A stretch of 64,000 bases of DNA from Ralstonia sp. A12 (GTDB taxonomy: Bacteria > Pseudomonadota > Gammaproteobacteria > Burkholderiales > Burkholderiaceae), in contig NZ_JSZO01000001.1 in NCBI RefSeq assembly GCF_000801955.1, forward strand, positions 744,001-808,000, given 5' to 3'. Made by a program: the position numbers and the translations under genes. The notes beneath the pieces are model-generated. The model made no database searches and was not told the origin of the DNA. It saw nothing but the letters and a program-made list of their open reading frames with translations. Positions 11,098 to 21,548 of this stretch are shown here, piece by piece (the stretch's first letter is position 1; each line of letters starts with the position of its first letter).

Positions 11098-12608
11098 TGA
11101 CCGCCACCCGACCGCGCCGTGCTCGGGCGCATCGTCACCACTTGCGTGGCGTCGCCGCGGCGTACAAACACAGCCACCATGCGGCTCTTGTCGAGCTTAC
11201 CGACCACGTCGTTGAACTGCTTGGCGCTGGTGACATCGGTATCGCCCACCCGCAGGATCAGATCACCCGCACGAATGCCAACGCGCGCAGCCGGGCCTTC
11301 CGCCACCTGCACCTCGACACCCACCTTGGTCTTGAACTCGCGCTGTGCACCTTCGGACAGATCGGCCACCACTAGCCCCAGTGCATTCGGCTTACCCGGG
11401 CCCTGCTGGCTGTTATCCGGCTGGGCACCCTTGCCGCGCTGCGCGACCTTGGTATCGGACGGCAGCTCAGCCACGGTCACGGTCAGGTCACGCGTCGCAC
11501 CCTTGCGCCACACCTGCACGGTCGCGCGTGTACCAGGCTTCGTCTCACCAACCTGACGCTGCAGGTCACCCGCCTTCTCAACATCGCGACCGTTGAACTT
11601 CAGAACGATGTCGCCAGCCTCGATGCCAGCCTTGTCAGCCGGACCGCCCGATTCGACATTGCCCACATACGCGCCGCGCGCACGGCCCAGACCCAGCGAT
11701 TCGGCCGCATCCTTCGGTACGTTGTCGATTGCTACGCCGATACGGCCGCGCGTCACGCGCCCCGTCGCCTTGATCTGCTCGGCCACGCGCATCGCCTCAT
11801 CGATCGGAATCGAGAAGGAGATACCCATGTAGCCGCCGCTCTGGCTATAGATCTGGTTGTTGATGCCGATCACCTCCCCGCGCAGGTTGATCAGTGGCCC
11901 GCCCGAGTTGCCCGGGTTGACGGCCACATCCGACTGGATGAACGGCAGGTAATCGCCCGTATCGCGCCCCTTGGCCGACACGATGCCAGCCGTGACCGTG
12001 TTATCCAGGCCGAACGGCGAGCCGATCGCCAGCACCCACTCGCCCACGCGCACCTTGTCGGAATCACCCTGCTTCAGGCTTGGCAGACCGCTGGCCTCAA
12101 CCTTGACCAGGGCCACATCGGTACGCTTGTCCAAGCCAATCAGCTTGGCCTTGAACTCGCGCTTGTCGAGCAACGTCACGTAGATGGTCTCAGCGCCGTC
12201 AACTACGTGGGCGTTGGTCAGAATGAATCCATCACCAGAGATGATGAAGCCGGAACCCACGCCACGGCTCTGCTCTTCTTCCTGTGGCTGCGGCGCATTG
12301 CGGCGCTTCTGGCCCTGCCCCTGACCAGGCATGCCCGGCATCGGCACACCAAAGAAACGACGGAAGAACTCAGCCATGTCGTCGTCGTTCGGGCCACCTT
12401 GCGTGCGAACCTTCTCGGTCGTGCGGATGTTGACGACGGCCGGGCTAACCTTCTCGACCAGATCAGCAAAATCGGGCAAGCCGTACGTGCCCGTGGCCAC
12501 GCTGCCCGTCGCGTTCTGCGCGTAGGCCGGCGCGAGCGCACTTCCGGCCGCCATCAGGGCGGCGACGCACAGCAGGCGCAAGGCATGAACGGTTCGAGCG
12601 GTACGCAT
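11094..12608 (-). CDS. mucD: Periplasmic serine endoprotease, DegP/MucD-like
   Basis: A Do-family protease that degrades misfolded envelope proteins and, in this gene order, damps the sigma-E response. The 504-residue protein has a signal peptide (cleavage probably after AYA, residue 30), a trypsin-like domain with His134 (NAHVVDG), Asp164 (RTDVALVK) and Ser235 (GNSGGPL), and two PDZ domains (about 285-375 and 410-500). A glycine/glutamine-rich loop (about 90-112) resembles the LA loop of DegP. The ATG at 12608 has GGGGAG at a good distance; an in-frame start at 12626 is less likely. It follows rseB by 82 bp. Confidence 0.95.
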   Translation of the reverse strand: MRTARTVHALRLLCVAALMAAGSALAPAYAQNATGSVATGTYGLPDFADLVEKVSPAVVNIRTTEKVRTQGGPNDDDMAEFFRRFFGVPMPGMPGQGQGQKRRNAPQPQEEEQSRGVGSGFIISGDGFILTNAHVVDGAETIYVTLLDKREFKAKLIGLDKRTDVALVKVEASGLPSLKQGDSDKVRVGEWVLAIGSPFGLDNTVTAGIVSAKGRDTGDYLPFIQSDVAVNPGNSGGPLINLRGEVIGINNQIYSQSGGYMGISFSIPIDEAMRVAEQIKATGRVTRGRIGVAIDNVPKDAAESLGLGRARGAYVGNVESGGPADKAGIEAGDIVLKFNGRDVEKAGDLQRQVGETKPGTRATVQVWRKGATRDLTVTVAELPSDTKVAQRGKGAQPDNSQQGPGKPNALGLVVADLSEGAQREFKTKVGVEVQVAEGPAARVGIRAGDLILRVGDTDVTSAKQFNDVVGKLDKSRMVAVFVRRGDATQVVTMRPSTARSGGGQ

Positions 12609-12690
12609 GAAGGCTCCCCGGAACAAAGACAGAGTGAGAAATGCGCCGCGTGATCAATTCACGCAGCTTAAGCTTAAGACAGGCGTCAGC

Positions 12691-13812
12691 TTATTGCGGC
12701 GCGCTGGCTGGCTTGTTGGTTGTCGAGTTGGCCGCGTTGGCGGAAACCGGCTTGTAATCAACCGCTGCACCAAACTGCTTGATCGTAGCAAACGGCACTT
12801 CGCCCACCACTGTCAGCCAGAAATCGGCAACGCGGCGCACCATCACGTGCGTAGCGCCCTGCGAGATGAAGCCTTCGCGACGCGTACGCTTCTCGGAAAC
12901 CGGCTCGATGAAGAGCGACAGCCCCGCCAACCCATCGCTGAACACGACCTGCTGCACCTCGAAGCTCGAGCTGCCCTTGCCTGCCGGCGCAATGTCGCCC
13001 AGCGGACGGCGCACTTCACGGATCTTCTGGAATCCCTTGATGGGAGCGCCAATGGTCCAACCCTGATCAGCTAGGTTGGTCGGCTGCGTGACGATTTCGT
13101 ACTGGTTCCAGCCGCTCAGGTTCTTGAGCGCCGCGATGATCTTCTGCTTTTCTGACGGCACACCCACTTCGACCTGCGAGAAGGCGACCTGCTCCAGCAC
13201 CTTGCCGTCGTCGCCAATGGTCTGTGCACGCATCAGCAAACCACTGTTGTGGTCGGCCCAGATGCGGTAGGCATAACGGAACCCGTCTTTCGGATCGAGC
13301 TGGAACACTTCGCAATCCATACCGGCCACGCGCTCGGACGGCAGGTGGCGCATGTCGTACTGGTCAAGCACATCGCCATTAGTGGTGGCGAGCAGCGCCG
13401 GGAAGCTGTCCTTGTGCTCCTGCTTTTCAGTCACCACCAGCTTGACGTCGTAGATCAGGTTCCGGACGACGTCGTTCTGGCGCAGCATTTCACGCTGCTT
13501 GCCGTCCAGCGCCTCAACGCGCTCGTACTCGTTGTTGAAGAGATCGGCGTAGTGCTGAATCCGCGTGGAATGCATGCCGGTGCCACGCTGATAGGTCAGC
13601 GTGCCGACATAGTTCTGCTTGAGCGCTGCGCGATGGATTTTGGCCAGCCATGAGGCGGCCTCCTTGCGCGGCATGGGTTCGACTTGCGGCTGCGCAGCGG
13701 CAGCCAGCGTCGACGCACAGAGAAGGAGAAAAACGGACCGACGAACGGCCTGCAGCTTGCGGGCGCCTGCCCCGGCAACGGGGTGCCACACCTTCGACAT
13801 GGATGCCCGCAT
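12691..13812 (-). CDS. rseB: Sigma-E regulatory protein RseB/MucB
   Basis: RseB is a periplasmic protein that binds the anti-sigma factor RseA and shields it from cleavage until lipid or LPS signals displace it. The 373-residue protein has a signal sequence (hydrophobic SVFLLLCASTLAAAAQ, about 26-41), the LolA-like first domain (QNYVGTLTYQRGTGMHSTRI) and a smaller C-terminal domain (TIGAPIKGFQKI to TVVGEVP). The ATG at 13812 overlaps the rseA stop as TAATG and has AGGA 4 bp upstream; a second ATG four codons later is possible. A proline/alanine-poor, asparagine-rich tail ends the protein. Confidence 0.94.
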   Translation of the reverse strand: MRASMSKVWHPVAGAGARKLQAVRRSVFLLLCASTLAAAAQPQVEPMPRKEAASWLAKIHRAALKQNYVGTLTYQRGTGMHSTRIQHYADLFNNEYERVEALDGKQREMLRQNDVVRNLIYDVKLVVTEKQEHKDSFPALLATTNGDVLDQYDMRHLPSERVAGMDCEVFQLDPKDGFRYAYRIWADHNSGLLMRAQTIGDDGKVLEQVAFSQVEVGVPSEKQKIIAALKNLSGWNQYEIVTQPTNLADQGWTIGAPIKGFQKIREVRRPLGDIAPAGKGSSSFEVQQVVFSDGLAGLSLFIEPVSEKRTRREGFISQGATHVMVRRVADFWLTVVGEVPFATIKQFGAAVDYKPVSANAANSTTNKPASAPQ

Positions 13813-14444
13813 TATTCCTGATTGGAGTCCTGAGTGTTCGACACCCCGTTGGCCACCGCACGCAGGTACGGAACCACCATGCCGTTGGTCGCCGATTGGC
13901 GATGGGCACTCAGGTATTCGTCCAGTCGGGCGTCGCGGATCATCGGCGTGCTGTCGGTCGAGGCCAGCGTCATGCCCGGTGCGTCGGCACCCTGTACCGC
14001 CTTGGCAACCAGTGCCGGCGAGGCATTGCCGCCGTCGGCGGGACCGCGCAATTGCGGCACGACCACCCAGCTAACGGCCGCCACAGCAGCAGCCACGGCG
14101 GTCGAAGGCATGATCCGGCGGACCCACGAGGGGCGAACCAGGAAGCGATGCCTCTCTTCGGCTTGCTTGCGCTGTGCCACAGCCGGTACCAGCAGGTGCG
14201 GCTCGGCTTCGAGCTTGGCCGAGAATCGGCTGAGGAAATCTTCGGAGGAACGCGTGTTCAGCAGATCTTCCGATCGGAGCACATCGCCGATCAGTTGATA
14301 CTCGCGCCAGTGCGCCGCGCCCTCGCCGTCCTTGGCGAGTTCGACAGCCGACGACACCTCGTGCGCCGCCAGTTCACCGTCCATCAATGCGGAGATACGC
14401 TGCGCGAACTCCGCTTCTGCTGTCTGCATTTGAGCCTGACCCAT
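13812..14444 (-). CDS. rseA: Anti-sigma-E factor RseA/MucA
   Basis: RseA sits in the inner membrane and holds RpoE inactive through its cytoplasmic N-domain. The 210-residue protein starts with the RseA N-domain pattern ISALMDGELAAHE and WREYQLIGDVLR, has one membrane helix (TAVAAAVAAVSWVVVPQL, about 112-129) and a periplasmic tail. I chose ATG 14444 over the upstream in-frame TTG at 14477 because it leaves the canonical start of the N-domain and has GGGG 7 bp upstream. It lies 116 bp after rpoE and overlaps rseB. Confidence 0.93.
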   Translation of the reverse strand: MGQAQMQTAEAEFAQRISALMDGELAAHEVSSAVELAKDGEGAAHWREYQLIGDVLRSEDLLNTRSSEDFLSRFSAKLEAEPHLLVPAVAQRKQAEERHRFLVRPSWVRRIMPSTAVAAAVAAVSWVVVPQLRGPADGGNASPALVAKAVQGADAPGMTLASTDSTPMIRDARLDEYLSAHRQSATNGMVVPYLRAVANGVSNTQDSNQE

Positions 14445-14560
14445 TTCCCGACCCCAAAAACTCCAACGTCCAATCAACGATCCGAGAGAAGACTTCCCGA
14501 GGTTTCACCGTTTGCAGCCGGGGTTCACACCCTCGGCCACCGGCTTGTCATATCGGCTGG

Positions 14561-15160
14561 CTACCACCGTTTGCCCTCCACCGTTCCCAGCAGGGGGCGC
14601 AATTTCTCGGCAATCGCCTCGCGAGCCCGGAAGATCCGTGACCGGACCGTCCCAATCGGGCACTCCATCGCTTCGGCGATTTCCTCATAGCTCAGACCCT
14701 CGATCTCCCGGAGCGTAATTGCGGTACGCAATTCCTCGGGCAGCGCTTCCATCGCACGGTTGACCGTTTCGGCCACCTGCTTGGTGTGCAGCATGGAGTC
14801 CGGCGTATTGATATCCCTTAGTTGCTCACCGTCGGCAAAAGTTTCAGCCTCTTCGGTGTCAATGTCGCTGGACGATTCAGGGCGCCGGCCCTGGGTTGCC
14901 AGGTAATTCTTGGCCGTGTTGACGGCGATGCGATACAGCCACGTATAGAACGCGGATTCACCCCGGAACTGGGGTAACGCACGGTAAGCCTTGATAAAGG
15001 CATCCTGTGCCACATCCTCGACTTCGGCCGGGTCACGGATCAGGCGCGAGACGAGACGAATGATCTTGCGGTGGTACTTGACCACCAGCAACTCAAACGC
15101 CCGCTTGTCGCCTTGCTGGACGCGTTCGACGAGGATCTGGTCGGCTTCGCGTTCACTCAC
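14561..15160 (-). CDS. rpoE: RNA polymerase sigma factor RpoE (AlgU type)
   Basis: An extracytoplasmic-function sigma factor of the RpoE/AlgU group. The 199-residue protein has region 2 (RDPAEVEDVAQDAFIKAY and FYTWLYRIAVNTAKN) and region 4 with the helix-turn-helix GLSYEEIAEAMECPIGTVRSRIFRARE. The start codon is GTG (15160), with AGGTG about 9 bp upstream. It heads rpoE-rseA-rseB-mucD; no rseC follows. I looked for a sigma-E-type autoregulatory promoter in the 61 bp upstream and saw none that is convincing. Confidence 0.97.
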   Translation of the reverse strand: MSEREADQILVERVQQGDKRAFELLVVKYHRKIIRLVSRLIRDPAEVEDVAQDAFIKAYRALPQFRGESAFYTWLYRIAVNTAKNYLATQGRRPESSSDIDTEEAETFADGEQLRDINTPDSMLHTKQVAETVNRAMEALPEELRTAITLREIEGLSYEEIAEAMECPIGTVRSRIFRAREAIAEKLRPLLGTVEGKRW

Positions 15161-15221
15161 GGATTCTTCACCTGCAGTGTATCGCCTTGAATTTTTATGA
15201 CTTCGAAACGTTGTATTTTAC

Positions 15222-15737
15222 CTACGACACACCAGTCACCTGCGTGGCCATCGGTGGTGGCCCCAGGCGCAACAGACTTCGCATACGGCGCAATGGCCCG
15301 ACGGCAAACCAAGGCGGCATCAGCACGAATATCTGAGGACACCACCCGCGATGCGCAACGCCAAGAACCAAGACGCGCTGCCCAAGCGACCACGACCATA
15401 ACAGAGGTGCATTTCGGACCGCTTGAGGCACCTCCAGCCGCACCTGCCAGACCGGCTGACCGGGCTCGTCATCTGCTTTGAGACGGGCGCGCCACATCAG
15501 TTCCATAGCAAGCGGTGAACGGTTCACTGCCAGCGGAATGCATGCTGCCACCGCCAGCGCGCCGATCACAATCCACGTCAGCACTGGCAGCGCGCCACCC
15601 CACGCGCCGACCAGCCAGAGCAAGACAAAGCAAACAAGGCCCGTCATGCTAAGCCGGCCGATCATGCACAGCCGCCGATACGGCGCTGGGAAAACGATGC
15701 GCTGAACAACCAAGGTGGGAAACGAAAAACGGCGCAC
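15222..15737 (-). CDS. Small inner-membrane protein between fabF and rpoE
   Basis: A 171-residue protein that I cannot assign to a named family. Its N-half has two adjacent hydrophobic stretches (TGLVCFVLLWLVGAWG and LPVLTWIVIGALAVAACI), the second ending near residue 68, followed by a soluble part rich in Trp and Arg. This outline resembles the conserved hypothetical found at this site in Burkholderiales. The start is uncertain: GTG at 15737 is the longest, but ATG at residue 25 (MIGRL) would still keep both helices. It lies 27 bp after fabF and 61 bp before rpoE, so it could be read from the fab operon into the sigma-E operon. Confidence 0.65.
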   Translation of the reverse strand: MRRFSFPTLVVQRIVFPAPYRRLCMIGRLSMTGLVCFVLLWLVGAWGGALPVLTWIVIGALAVAACIPLAVNRSPLAMELMWRARLKADDEPGQPVWQVRLEVPQAVRNAPLLWSWSLGQRVLVLGVAHRGWCPQIFVLMPPWFAVGPLRRMRSLLRLGPPPMATQVTGVS

Positions 15738-15764
15738 AACCCAGAGGCTGCACGCCGTACAGCG

Positions 15765-17000
15765 TTACGGACGCGTGAACACCAGCGTGCCGTTGGTCCC
15801 GCCGAAGCCGAAGTTGTTCTTCACGGCAACGTCGATCTTCACATCACGCGCGGTATTGGCGCAGTAATCGAGATCGCACTCGGGATCCTGATTGAAGATG
15901 TTGATGGTCGGCGGCGATACCTGGTTGTGCAGCGCCAGAATCGTGAACACCGACTCCAGCCCGCCCGCGCCGCCCAGCAAGTGGCCAGTCATGGACTTGG
16001 TGGAGTTCACGACGACCTTGCTGGCGTGATCGCCGAAGGCCGCCTTGATGGCGTCAGATTCGTTCTTGTCGCCCAATGGCGTCGACGTGCCGTGCGCGTT
16101 CAGGTACTGAACCTGATCAGCGTTGATACCGGCGTCGCGGAGCGCATTGAGCATGCAACGGCGCGGGCCGTCCATGTTCGGCGCTGTCATGTGGAATGCG
16201 TCACCGCTCATGCCGAAGCCCGAGACTTCTGCATAGATCGTGGCGCCACGTGCCTTGGCGGCTTCGTACTCCTCGAGCACCACCACGCCAGCACCTTCAC
16301 CCAGCACGAAACCGTCGCGATCCTTGTCCCACGGACGGGACGCGGTTGCCGGATCATCATTGCGGGTCGACAGCGCGCGCGCTGCGGCAAAACCACCGAT
16401 GCCCAGCGGCGAAACGGTCGATTCAGCGCCACCGGCTACCATCACGTCGGCATCGCCAGCCTGAATCAGGCGAGCCGCCAGACCAATGCTGTGCAGACCC
16501 GTCGTACAGGCAGTCACGGCCGCCAGATTCGGGCCCTTCAGGCCGAACATGATGCTCAGGTGACCCGAGATCATGTTGATGATCGAGCCCGGCACGAAGA
16601 ACGGCGAAATGCGGCGCGGGCCGCGATTCGTGTATTCCGCGTGGGTATCTTCGATCATCGGCAGACCGCCAATGCCGGAGCCAACCAGCACGCCGATGCG
16701 GTCGGCGTTGGCTTCGGTCACTTCCAGTCCACTGTCTTTGAGCGCTTGCACGCCCGCGGCAATGCCGTAGTGGATGAAGGTATCCATGCGGCGCGCCTCA
16801 TTGGCGGGGATACCGTAATCCTCGACATTGAAGCCCTTCACTTCACCTGCGAAGTGCACGGCCAGCGCGGAATGATCGAATTTGGTGATGGTGGCGATCC
16901 CGGTCTTGCCGGCGACCAGATTGGCCCACGCTTCGGCGACCGAGTTTCCCACCGGAGAGACCAGCCCCAGGCCGGTTACGACTACGCGACGACGGCTCAC
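15765..17000 (-). CDS. fabF: 3-oxoacyl-[acyl-carrier-protein] synthase II
   Basis: FabF elongates acyl-ACP by condensation with malonyl-ACP and is needed for cis-vaccenate synthesis. The 411-residue protein has the active-site cysteine in ACTTG (Cys165) and the two histidines in NAHGTSTP and TGHLLGGAG. The GTG at 17000 is chosen because AGGA lies 8 bp upstream and the family starts at [11 protein letters not shown]; the open frame extends 13 codons further to 17039. It follows acpP by 113 bp. Confidence 0.97.
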   Translation of the reverse strand: MSRRRVVVTGLGLVSPVGNSVAEAWANLVAGKTGIATITKFDHSALAVHFAGEVKGFNVEDYGIPANEARRMDTFIHYGIAAGVQALKDSGLEVTEANADRIGVLVGSGIGGLPMIEDTHAEYTNRGPRRISPFFVPGSIINMISGHLSIMFGLKGPNLAAVTACTTGLHSIGLAARLIQAGDADVMVAGGAESTVSPLGIGGFAAARALSTRNDDPATASRPWDKDRDGFVLGEGAGVVVLEEYEAAKARGATIYAEVSGFGMSGDAFHMTAPNMDGPRRCMLNALRDAGINADQVQYLNAHGTSTPLGDKNESDAIKAAFGDHASKVVVNSTKSMTGHLLGGAGGLESVFTILALHNQVSPPTINIFNQDPECDLDYCANTARDVKIDVAVKNNFGFGGTNGTLVFTRP

Positions 17001-17113
17001 TATGCTTTCCTGCAACTCTGTATCAGCGACAAAGGCCACAGAAAACGCGCCACCCGGTCAAACCGGACAACCGCCCTTTCTGTGGCCCGCGATGTCAAGA
17101 GATCGATTGACGC

Positions 17114-17353
<240 letters not shown>

Positions 17354-17391
17354 TTAACCCTCCAGGGAAGTATTCGACAAAAAGTGCGCGC

Positions 17392-17400
17392 ATTCTAGCA
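17392..17400 (-). promoter_or_regulatory. Extended -10 promoter for acpP
   Basis: On the minus strand the sequence TGCTAGAAT is an extended -10 (TGN plus TAGAAT), about 39 bp before the acpP ATG. No good -35 is seen, as is usual with extended -10 promoters. It would let acpP be expressed above the level of fabHDG. Confidence 0.5.
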
Positions 17401-17539
17401 GGTTTGGGCGGTGAAAAACCGCGCCTGAATCCTTGCAAAAATTGCGCCCAACATGATGCTAAAAGCCTGTTAAATCAGCGATTTCACAGGATTCTGCGCA
17501 TGCGCAAGACCCTACACAATCGCCGCCGGGACGGCTTCC

Positions 17540-18289
17540 TTATCCCATGTACATGCCGCCGTTGACGTGCAGCGTCGAGCCCGTAATGTAGCCCGCTGCC
17601 GGTGACGCCAGAAAGGCAACCGCGCTGGCAATGTCTTCCGGTGCGCCCAGGCGACCCAGCGGAATCTGCGCCTTCAGCGCGGTGTGCTGTTCTTCCGACA
17701 GAACCTTGGTCATGTCGGTATCAATAAAGCCCGGCGCGATGCAGTTGACCGTGATGTTGCGGCTGCCGATTTCGCGCGCCAGCGCGCGGGCCATGCCCTC
17801 TACGCCAGCCTTGGCCGCAGCGTAGTTCGCCTGACCCGGATTACCGGCCGAACCCACCACCGAAGTGATGTTGATGATGCGGCCACCGCGCGCCTTCATC
17901 ATCGGACGCAGCACGGCGCGCGACAGGCGGAACACCGCGGAGAGGTTCGTGTCGATGACCGACACCCACTCCTCGTCCTTCATGCGCATCGCCAGGTTGT
18001 CCTGCGTGATGCCGGCATTGTTGACCAGAATGTTCAGGCCGCCGTGCGTTTTGATGGTCTCATCGATGACAGCTTCGCAGCGCGCAGCTTCGTTCACGTT
18101 GAGCACCACGCCCACGCCCTTCACACCAGCTTCGGCAAAGTAGGCCGTGATGGCCTGCGCACCGGCTTCCGACGTAGCCGTACCGACCACCGTCGCGCCC
18201 TGACGCGCCAGCTCCAGCGCGATGGCACGGCCGATGCCGCGCGATGCGCCAGTGACGAGCGCGACCTGGTTGTTCAATGCTTGGGTCAT
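17540..18289 (-). CDS. fabG: 3-oxoacyl-[acyl-carrier-protein] reductase
   Basis: FabG reduces 3-oxoacyl-ACP with NADPH. The 249-residue short-chain dehydrogenase has the nucleotide motif TGASRGIG (13-20), NNAG (90-93) and the catalytic Ser143, Tyr156 and Lys160 (NYAAAKAG). It starts 14 bp after fabD in the conserved plsX-fabH-fabD-fabG-acpP-fabF order. Confidence 0.98.
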   Translation of the reverse strand: MTQALNNQVALVTGASRGIGRAIALELARQGATVVGTATSEAGAQAITAYFAEAGVKGVGVVLNVNEAARCEAVIDETIKTHGGLNILVNNAGITQDNLAMRMKDEEWVSVIDTNLSAVFRLSRAVLRPMMKARGGRIINITSVVGSAGNPGQANYAAAKAGVEGMARALAREIGSRNITVNCIAPGFIDTDMTKVLSEEQHTALKAQIPLGRLGAPEDIASAVAFLASPAAGYITGSTLHVNGGMYMG

Positions 18290-18303
18290 ACGAATCCCGT
18301 TGA

Positions 18304-19233
18304 TTATTTGAGTTGGCCCAGCACGGCCTCGAGCGAAACCGGATCGAAGATCGCATCACCGATGATCTCACCGTCGATACGCTTCACCAGGCCAGCCAAC
18401 ACCTTGCCCGGGCCGCATTCAACTACGCGCGTGATGCCATCGGCCTTCATCTTCTGGACAGTCTCGACCCAGCGCACCGGCGAAGCCGCTTGGCGCACCA
18501 GCGCATCCTTGATGGCAGCCGGATCGCTCAAAACCGCTACATCCACGTTGTTGATGACAGGAATAGCCGGGGCGCTGACCGTCACGTTGGCGAGATACTC
18601 GCGCAGACGATCCGACGCCGGCTTGAGCAACGACGAGTGGAACGGCGCCGACACCGGCAGCGGCAGCGCGCGCTTGGCGCCCTTCGCCTTGGCGATCTCG
18701 CAAGCCTTCTCGACAGCCGCCTTGGCTCCGGCGATCACCACTTGAGCCGGCGCATTGAAGTTGACAGCCTCGACCACGCCTGCGCCCGATGCTTCCGCGC
18801 ATGCGGCACGCACATCGTCATCCGACAGACCGAGGATCGCGGCCATGCCACCCTCGCCCACCGGCACGGCTTCCTGCATCGCCCGCGCGCGGAAGCGCAC
18901 CAGCGGCACAGCATCCTTGAAGGCGATCGCACCGGCAGCCACCAGCGCCGAATACTCACCCAGGCTATGGCCGGCCACGACGGTCGGCACCGGGCCGCCC
19001 GCAGCTTGCCATGCGCGATAGACGGCAACGGCAGCCGTCAGCATGACCGGTTGCGTGTTGGTGGTCAGGTTCAGCTCTTCAGCCGGACCTTCGGCGATCA
19101 GCTTGCCGATGTCCTGGCCCAGCGCTTCAGACGCCTCAGCCAGCGTAGCCGCAACAGCCGGATGATCGGCAAACGTGTTGAGCATGCCGACCGATTGCGA
19201 ACCCTGGCCGGGAAAGACGAAAGCGAATGTCAT
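18304..19233 (-). CDS. fabD: Malonyl-CoA:ACP transacylase
   Basis: FabD loads malonyl groups onto ACP. The 309-residue protein has FPGQGSQ at the N-terminus, the nucleophile Ser90 in GHSLGEYS, the conserved arginine of FRARAMQ and His199 in SAPFHS. It starts 32 bp after fabH and lies 14 bp before fabG. Confidence 0.98.
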   Translation of the reverse strand: MTFAFVFPGQGSQSVGMLNTFADHPAVAATLAEASEALGQDIGKLIAEGPAEELNLTTNTQPVMLTAAVAVYRAWQAAGGPVPTVVAGHSLGEYSALVAAGAIAFKDAVPLVRFRARAMQEAVPVGEGGMAAILGLSDDDVRAACAEASGAGVVEAVNFNAPAQVVIAGAKAAVEKACEIAKAKGAKRALPLPVSAPFHSSLLKPASDRLREYLANVTVSAPAIPVINNVDVAVLSDPAAIKDALVRQAASPVRWVETVQKMKADGITRVVECGPGKVLAGLVKRIDGEIIGDAIFDPVSLEAVLGQLK

Positions 19234-19265
19234 GGCTCGTATTGTTCGTTCTGGAAATTCGTCGA

Positions 19266-20246
19266 TCAGAAACGCAGCAGTGCCGCGCCCCAGGTAAAGC
19301 CGCCGCCCACGCCTTCGAGCATCACATGCTGACCACGTTGGATGCGACCGTCGCGCACAGCGACGTCGAGCGCCAGCGGAATCGAAGCGGCCGACGTGTT
19401 GCCATGCTCGTCAACGGTGACGATCAGGCGCTCGTTCGACAGACCCAACTTCTTGGTCGTGCCTTGCATGATGCGGATGTTGGCCTGATGCGGAATCAGC
19501 CAGTCGACCTGCGACGCATCAAGCTCGGCAGCAGCCAGCGCTTCGCGGGCAACCCTGTCGAGCACCGTCACGGCCAGCTTGAAGACCGCCTGGCCATCCA
19601 TGTATAGGAAAGCACTGCCTTGGATCGCACCCGCGGCCACATTACCCGGCACGCACAGGATGTTGGCGTGGCTGCCATCGGCGTGCAAGGCAGTCGACAG
19701 AATGCCCGGCTCGTCCGAGGCCTGCAGCACCACGGCGCCGGCGCCGTCGCCAAACAGCACGCAGGTGGTGCGGTCGCTGAAATCGATGATGCGCGAGAAC
19801 ACTTCCGAACCGATCACCAGCACGTTGCGGTGAGCACCCGCGCGGATGAACTTGTCGGCCGTCGACAGCGCGTAGACAAAGCCGGAGCACACGGCTTGCA
19901 CGTCGAACGCCGCGCAACCGTTGGTGATCCCCAGCTTCTGCTGCACGAGACATGCCGTGCTCGGGAAGACGAAATCCGGCGTGGACGTCGCCACCAGAAT
20001 CAGGTCGATCTCGGAGCGATCAATGCCGGCCGCCTCGATGGCGCGCTCGGCCGCCTTGACGGCGAGATCGCTACACGAGACATCGGGCTCGGCAAAGTGG
20101 CGTGCACGAATACCGCTGCGCGTGACGATCCACTCGTCGCTCGTTTCGATGCCCTTCTCGGCCAGTTGTGCAGCCAGTTCTTGATTGGTGACCCGCTTGG
20201 GCGGCAGGTAGCTGCCCGTGCCGATGATCCTTGCGTAACGTGTCAT
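19266..20246 (-). CDS. fabH: 3-oxoacyl-[acyl-carrier-protein] synthase III
   Basis: FabH starts fatty acid synthesis by condensing acetyl-CoA with malonyl-ACP. The 326-residue thiolase-fold enzyme shows Cys120 (AVCSGF), His253 (IPHQAN) and Asn283 (HGNTSAAS), the expected Cys-His-Asn triad, and a C-terminal [13 protein letters not shown]. It starts 38 bp after plsX. Confidence 0.98.
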   Translation of the reverse strand: MTRYARIIGTGSYLPPKRVTNQELAAQLAEKGIETSDEWIVTRSGIRARHFAEPDVSCSDLAVKAAERAIEAAGIDRSEIDLILVATSTPDFVFPSTACLVQQKLGITNGCAAFDVQAVCSGFVYALSTADKFIRAGAHRNVLVIGSEVFSRIIDFSDRTTCVLFGDGAGAVVLQASDEPGILSTALHADGSHANILCVPGNVAAGAIQGSAFLYMDGQAVFKLAVTVLDRVAREALAAAELDASQVDWLIPHQANIRIMQGTTKKLGLSNERLIVTVDEHGNTSAASIPLALDVAVRDGRIQRGQHVMLEGVGGGFTWGAALLRF

Positions 20247-20284
20247 GTGCGGTGAGATGAATGCTGTACCGGGGGCCGATGCGC

Positions 20285-21358
20285 TCAGGCAGCGTCGGCG
20301 GCCGGTGTAGACGTGGAGACAGGCGCAACAGCGGGCGCAGCGCCAGCCGCGTCATGGTGCGATTCGAACGCCTGCGCAATGCGGGCGATCACGCCGTTGG
20401 CCGCCGCGTCGTAGGCGCGCTTGATCGCCCATCCGAACGCGTAGGCATCGGCCGAACCGTGGCTCTTGATAACCAAGCCACGCAGACCGAGCAGCGCAGC
20501 GCCATTGTAGCGGCGATGGTCCATGCGGCGCTTGAGGCTAGTGATGACAGGCAGCGCCACCAGGGCCAGCAGCTTGGTGAACCACGAGCGGCTGAACTCT
20601 TCGCGCAGCATCTCGCCAATCATCTTGGCGAGGCCTTCGGTGCTCTTGAGCGCCACATTGCCGACAAAGCCGTCACAAACAACGATGTCCGTGGTGCCCT
20701 TGAAGATGTCGTTGCCCTCAACGTTGCCGAAGAAGTTGAGATCTGAGGCGCGCAGCAGCTCACCGGCCTGCTTGACGACCTCGTTACCCTTGATGACTTC
20801 TTCACCGATGTTGAGCAGGCCCACCGTCGGGCGCGGCTTCTGCTCGACCACCGACACCATCGCCGAGGCCATCTGCGCGAACTGCAGCAGGTGCGCGGGC
20901 TCGCAATCTGCGTTGGCACCGAGATCCAGCACCGTAGTGCCGGAGCCCTTCTCGTTCGGGATGGCGGTCGCAATGGCCGGGCGATCGATGCCGTCCAGCG
21001 TCTTGAGAACGTAACGCGACACGGCCATCAGGGCACCGGTGTTGCCGGCGGAGACGCACGCTTGCGCGGCGCCTTCCTTGACCTGATTGATGGCCACGCG
21101 CATCGAAGAGTCTTTCTTCTTGCGCAGCGCGACCTCCACCGGATCGTCCATCGACACCACCTCGGAGGCGGGGACGACATGGATGCGGGGGTTCGCGGTA
21201 GCGTGAAGTCGCTTGAGCTGCGCAGCAATGACATCGGGCTGCCCGACGAGCAGCATTTCGACGTCTTCGTGTGCGGCGAGGAATTGGATCGCTGCAGGGA
21301 TCGTCACGCCAACGCCGTGATCGCCACCCATGCAGTCGATGGCAAGCTTGATGGTCAT
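20285..21358 (-). CDS. plsX: Phosphate acyltransferase PlsX
   Basis: PlsX makes acyl-phosphate from acyl-ACP for phospholipid synthesis with PlsY. The 357-residue protein starts [15 protein letters not shown] and contains [12 protein letters not shown] and [14 protein letters not shown], typical of the family. The ATG at 21358 is preferred; in-frame codons up to 21418 lack the family start. A 45-residue alanine/valine-rich tail follows the catalytic part. rpmF lies upstream with a terminator between them, so plsX probably has its own promoter. Confidence 0.96.
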   Translation of the reverse strand: MTIKLAIDCMGGDHGVGVTIPAAIQFLAAHEDVEMLLVGQPDVIAAQLKRLHATANPRIHVVPASEVVSMDDPVEVALRKKKDSSMRVAINQVKEGAAQACVSAGNTGALMAVSRYVLKTLDGIDRPAIATAIPNEKGSGTTVLDLGANADCEPAHLLQFAQMASAMVSVVEQKPRPTVGLLNIGEEVIKGNEVVKQAGELLRASDLNFFGNVEGNDIFKGTTDIVVCDGFVGNVALKSTEGLAKMIGEMLREEFSRSWFTKLLALVALPVITSLKRRMDHRRYNGAALLGLRGLVIKSHGSADAYAFGWAIKRAYDAAANGVIARIAQAFESHHDAAGAAPAVAPVSTSTPAADAA

Positions 21359-21450
21359 GCGAGTCTGAGTTGCGGTTTCACGTGCGGCTTCCGACCATAG
21401 GCGCCGTATGGTACACAAACCCGTACGCGCATTGCCGAATTTCGCTCAAC

Positions 21451-21482
21451 AAAAAAGCGGCAAATTGGCTTGCCGCTTTCTT
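21451..21482 (-). terminator. Rho-independent terminator of rpmF
   Basis: AAAGCGGCAA (21454-21463) and TTGCCGCTTT (21470-21479) form a 10-bp stem with a 6-nt loop. On the minus strand it is followed by a T-run, placing it 66 bp after the rpmF stop and before plsX. Confidence 0.88.
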
Positions 21483-21548
21483 GTTTGCATCATGAACCTG
21501 TGCGTTCAGACCAACCCAACGCGCTTGCCAGAGAACTGGCAAATCGCA

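Noticed and set aside
15161-15221. A sigma-E autoregulatory promoter before rpoE
   Set aside because: No GAACTT-like -35 with a matching -10 is present in the short gap.
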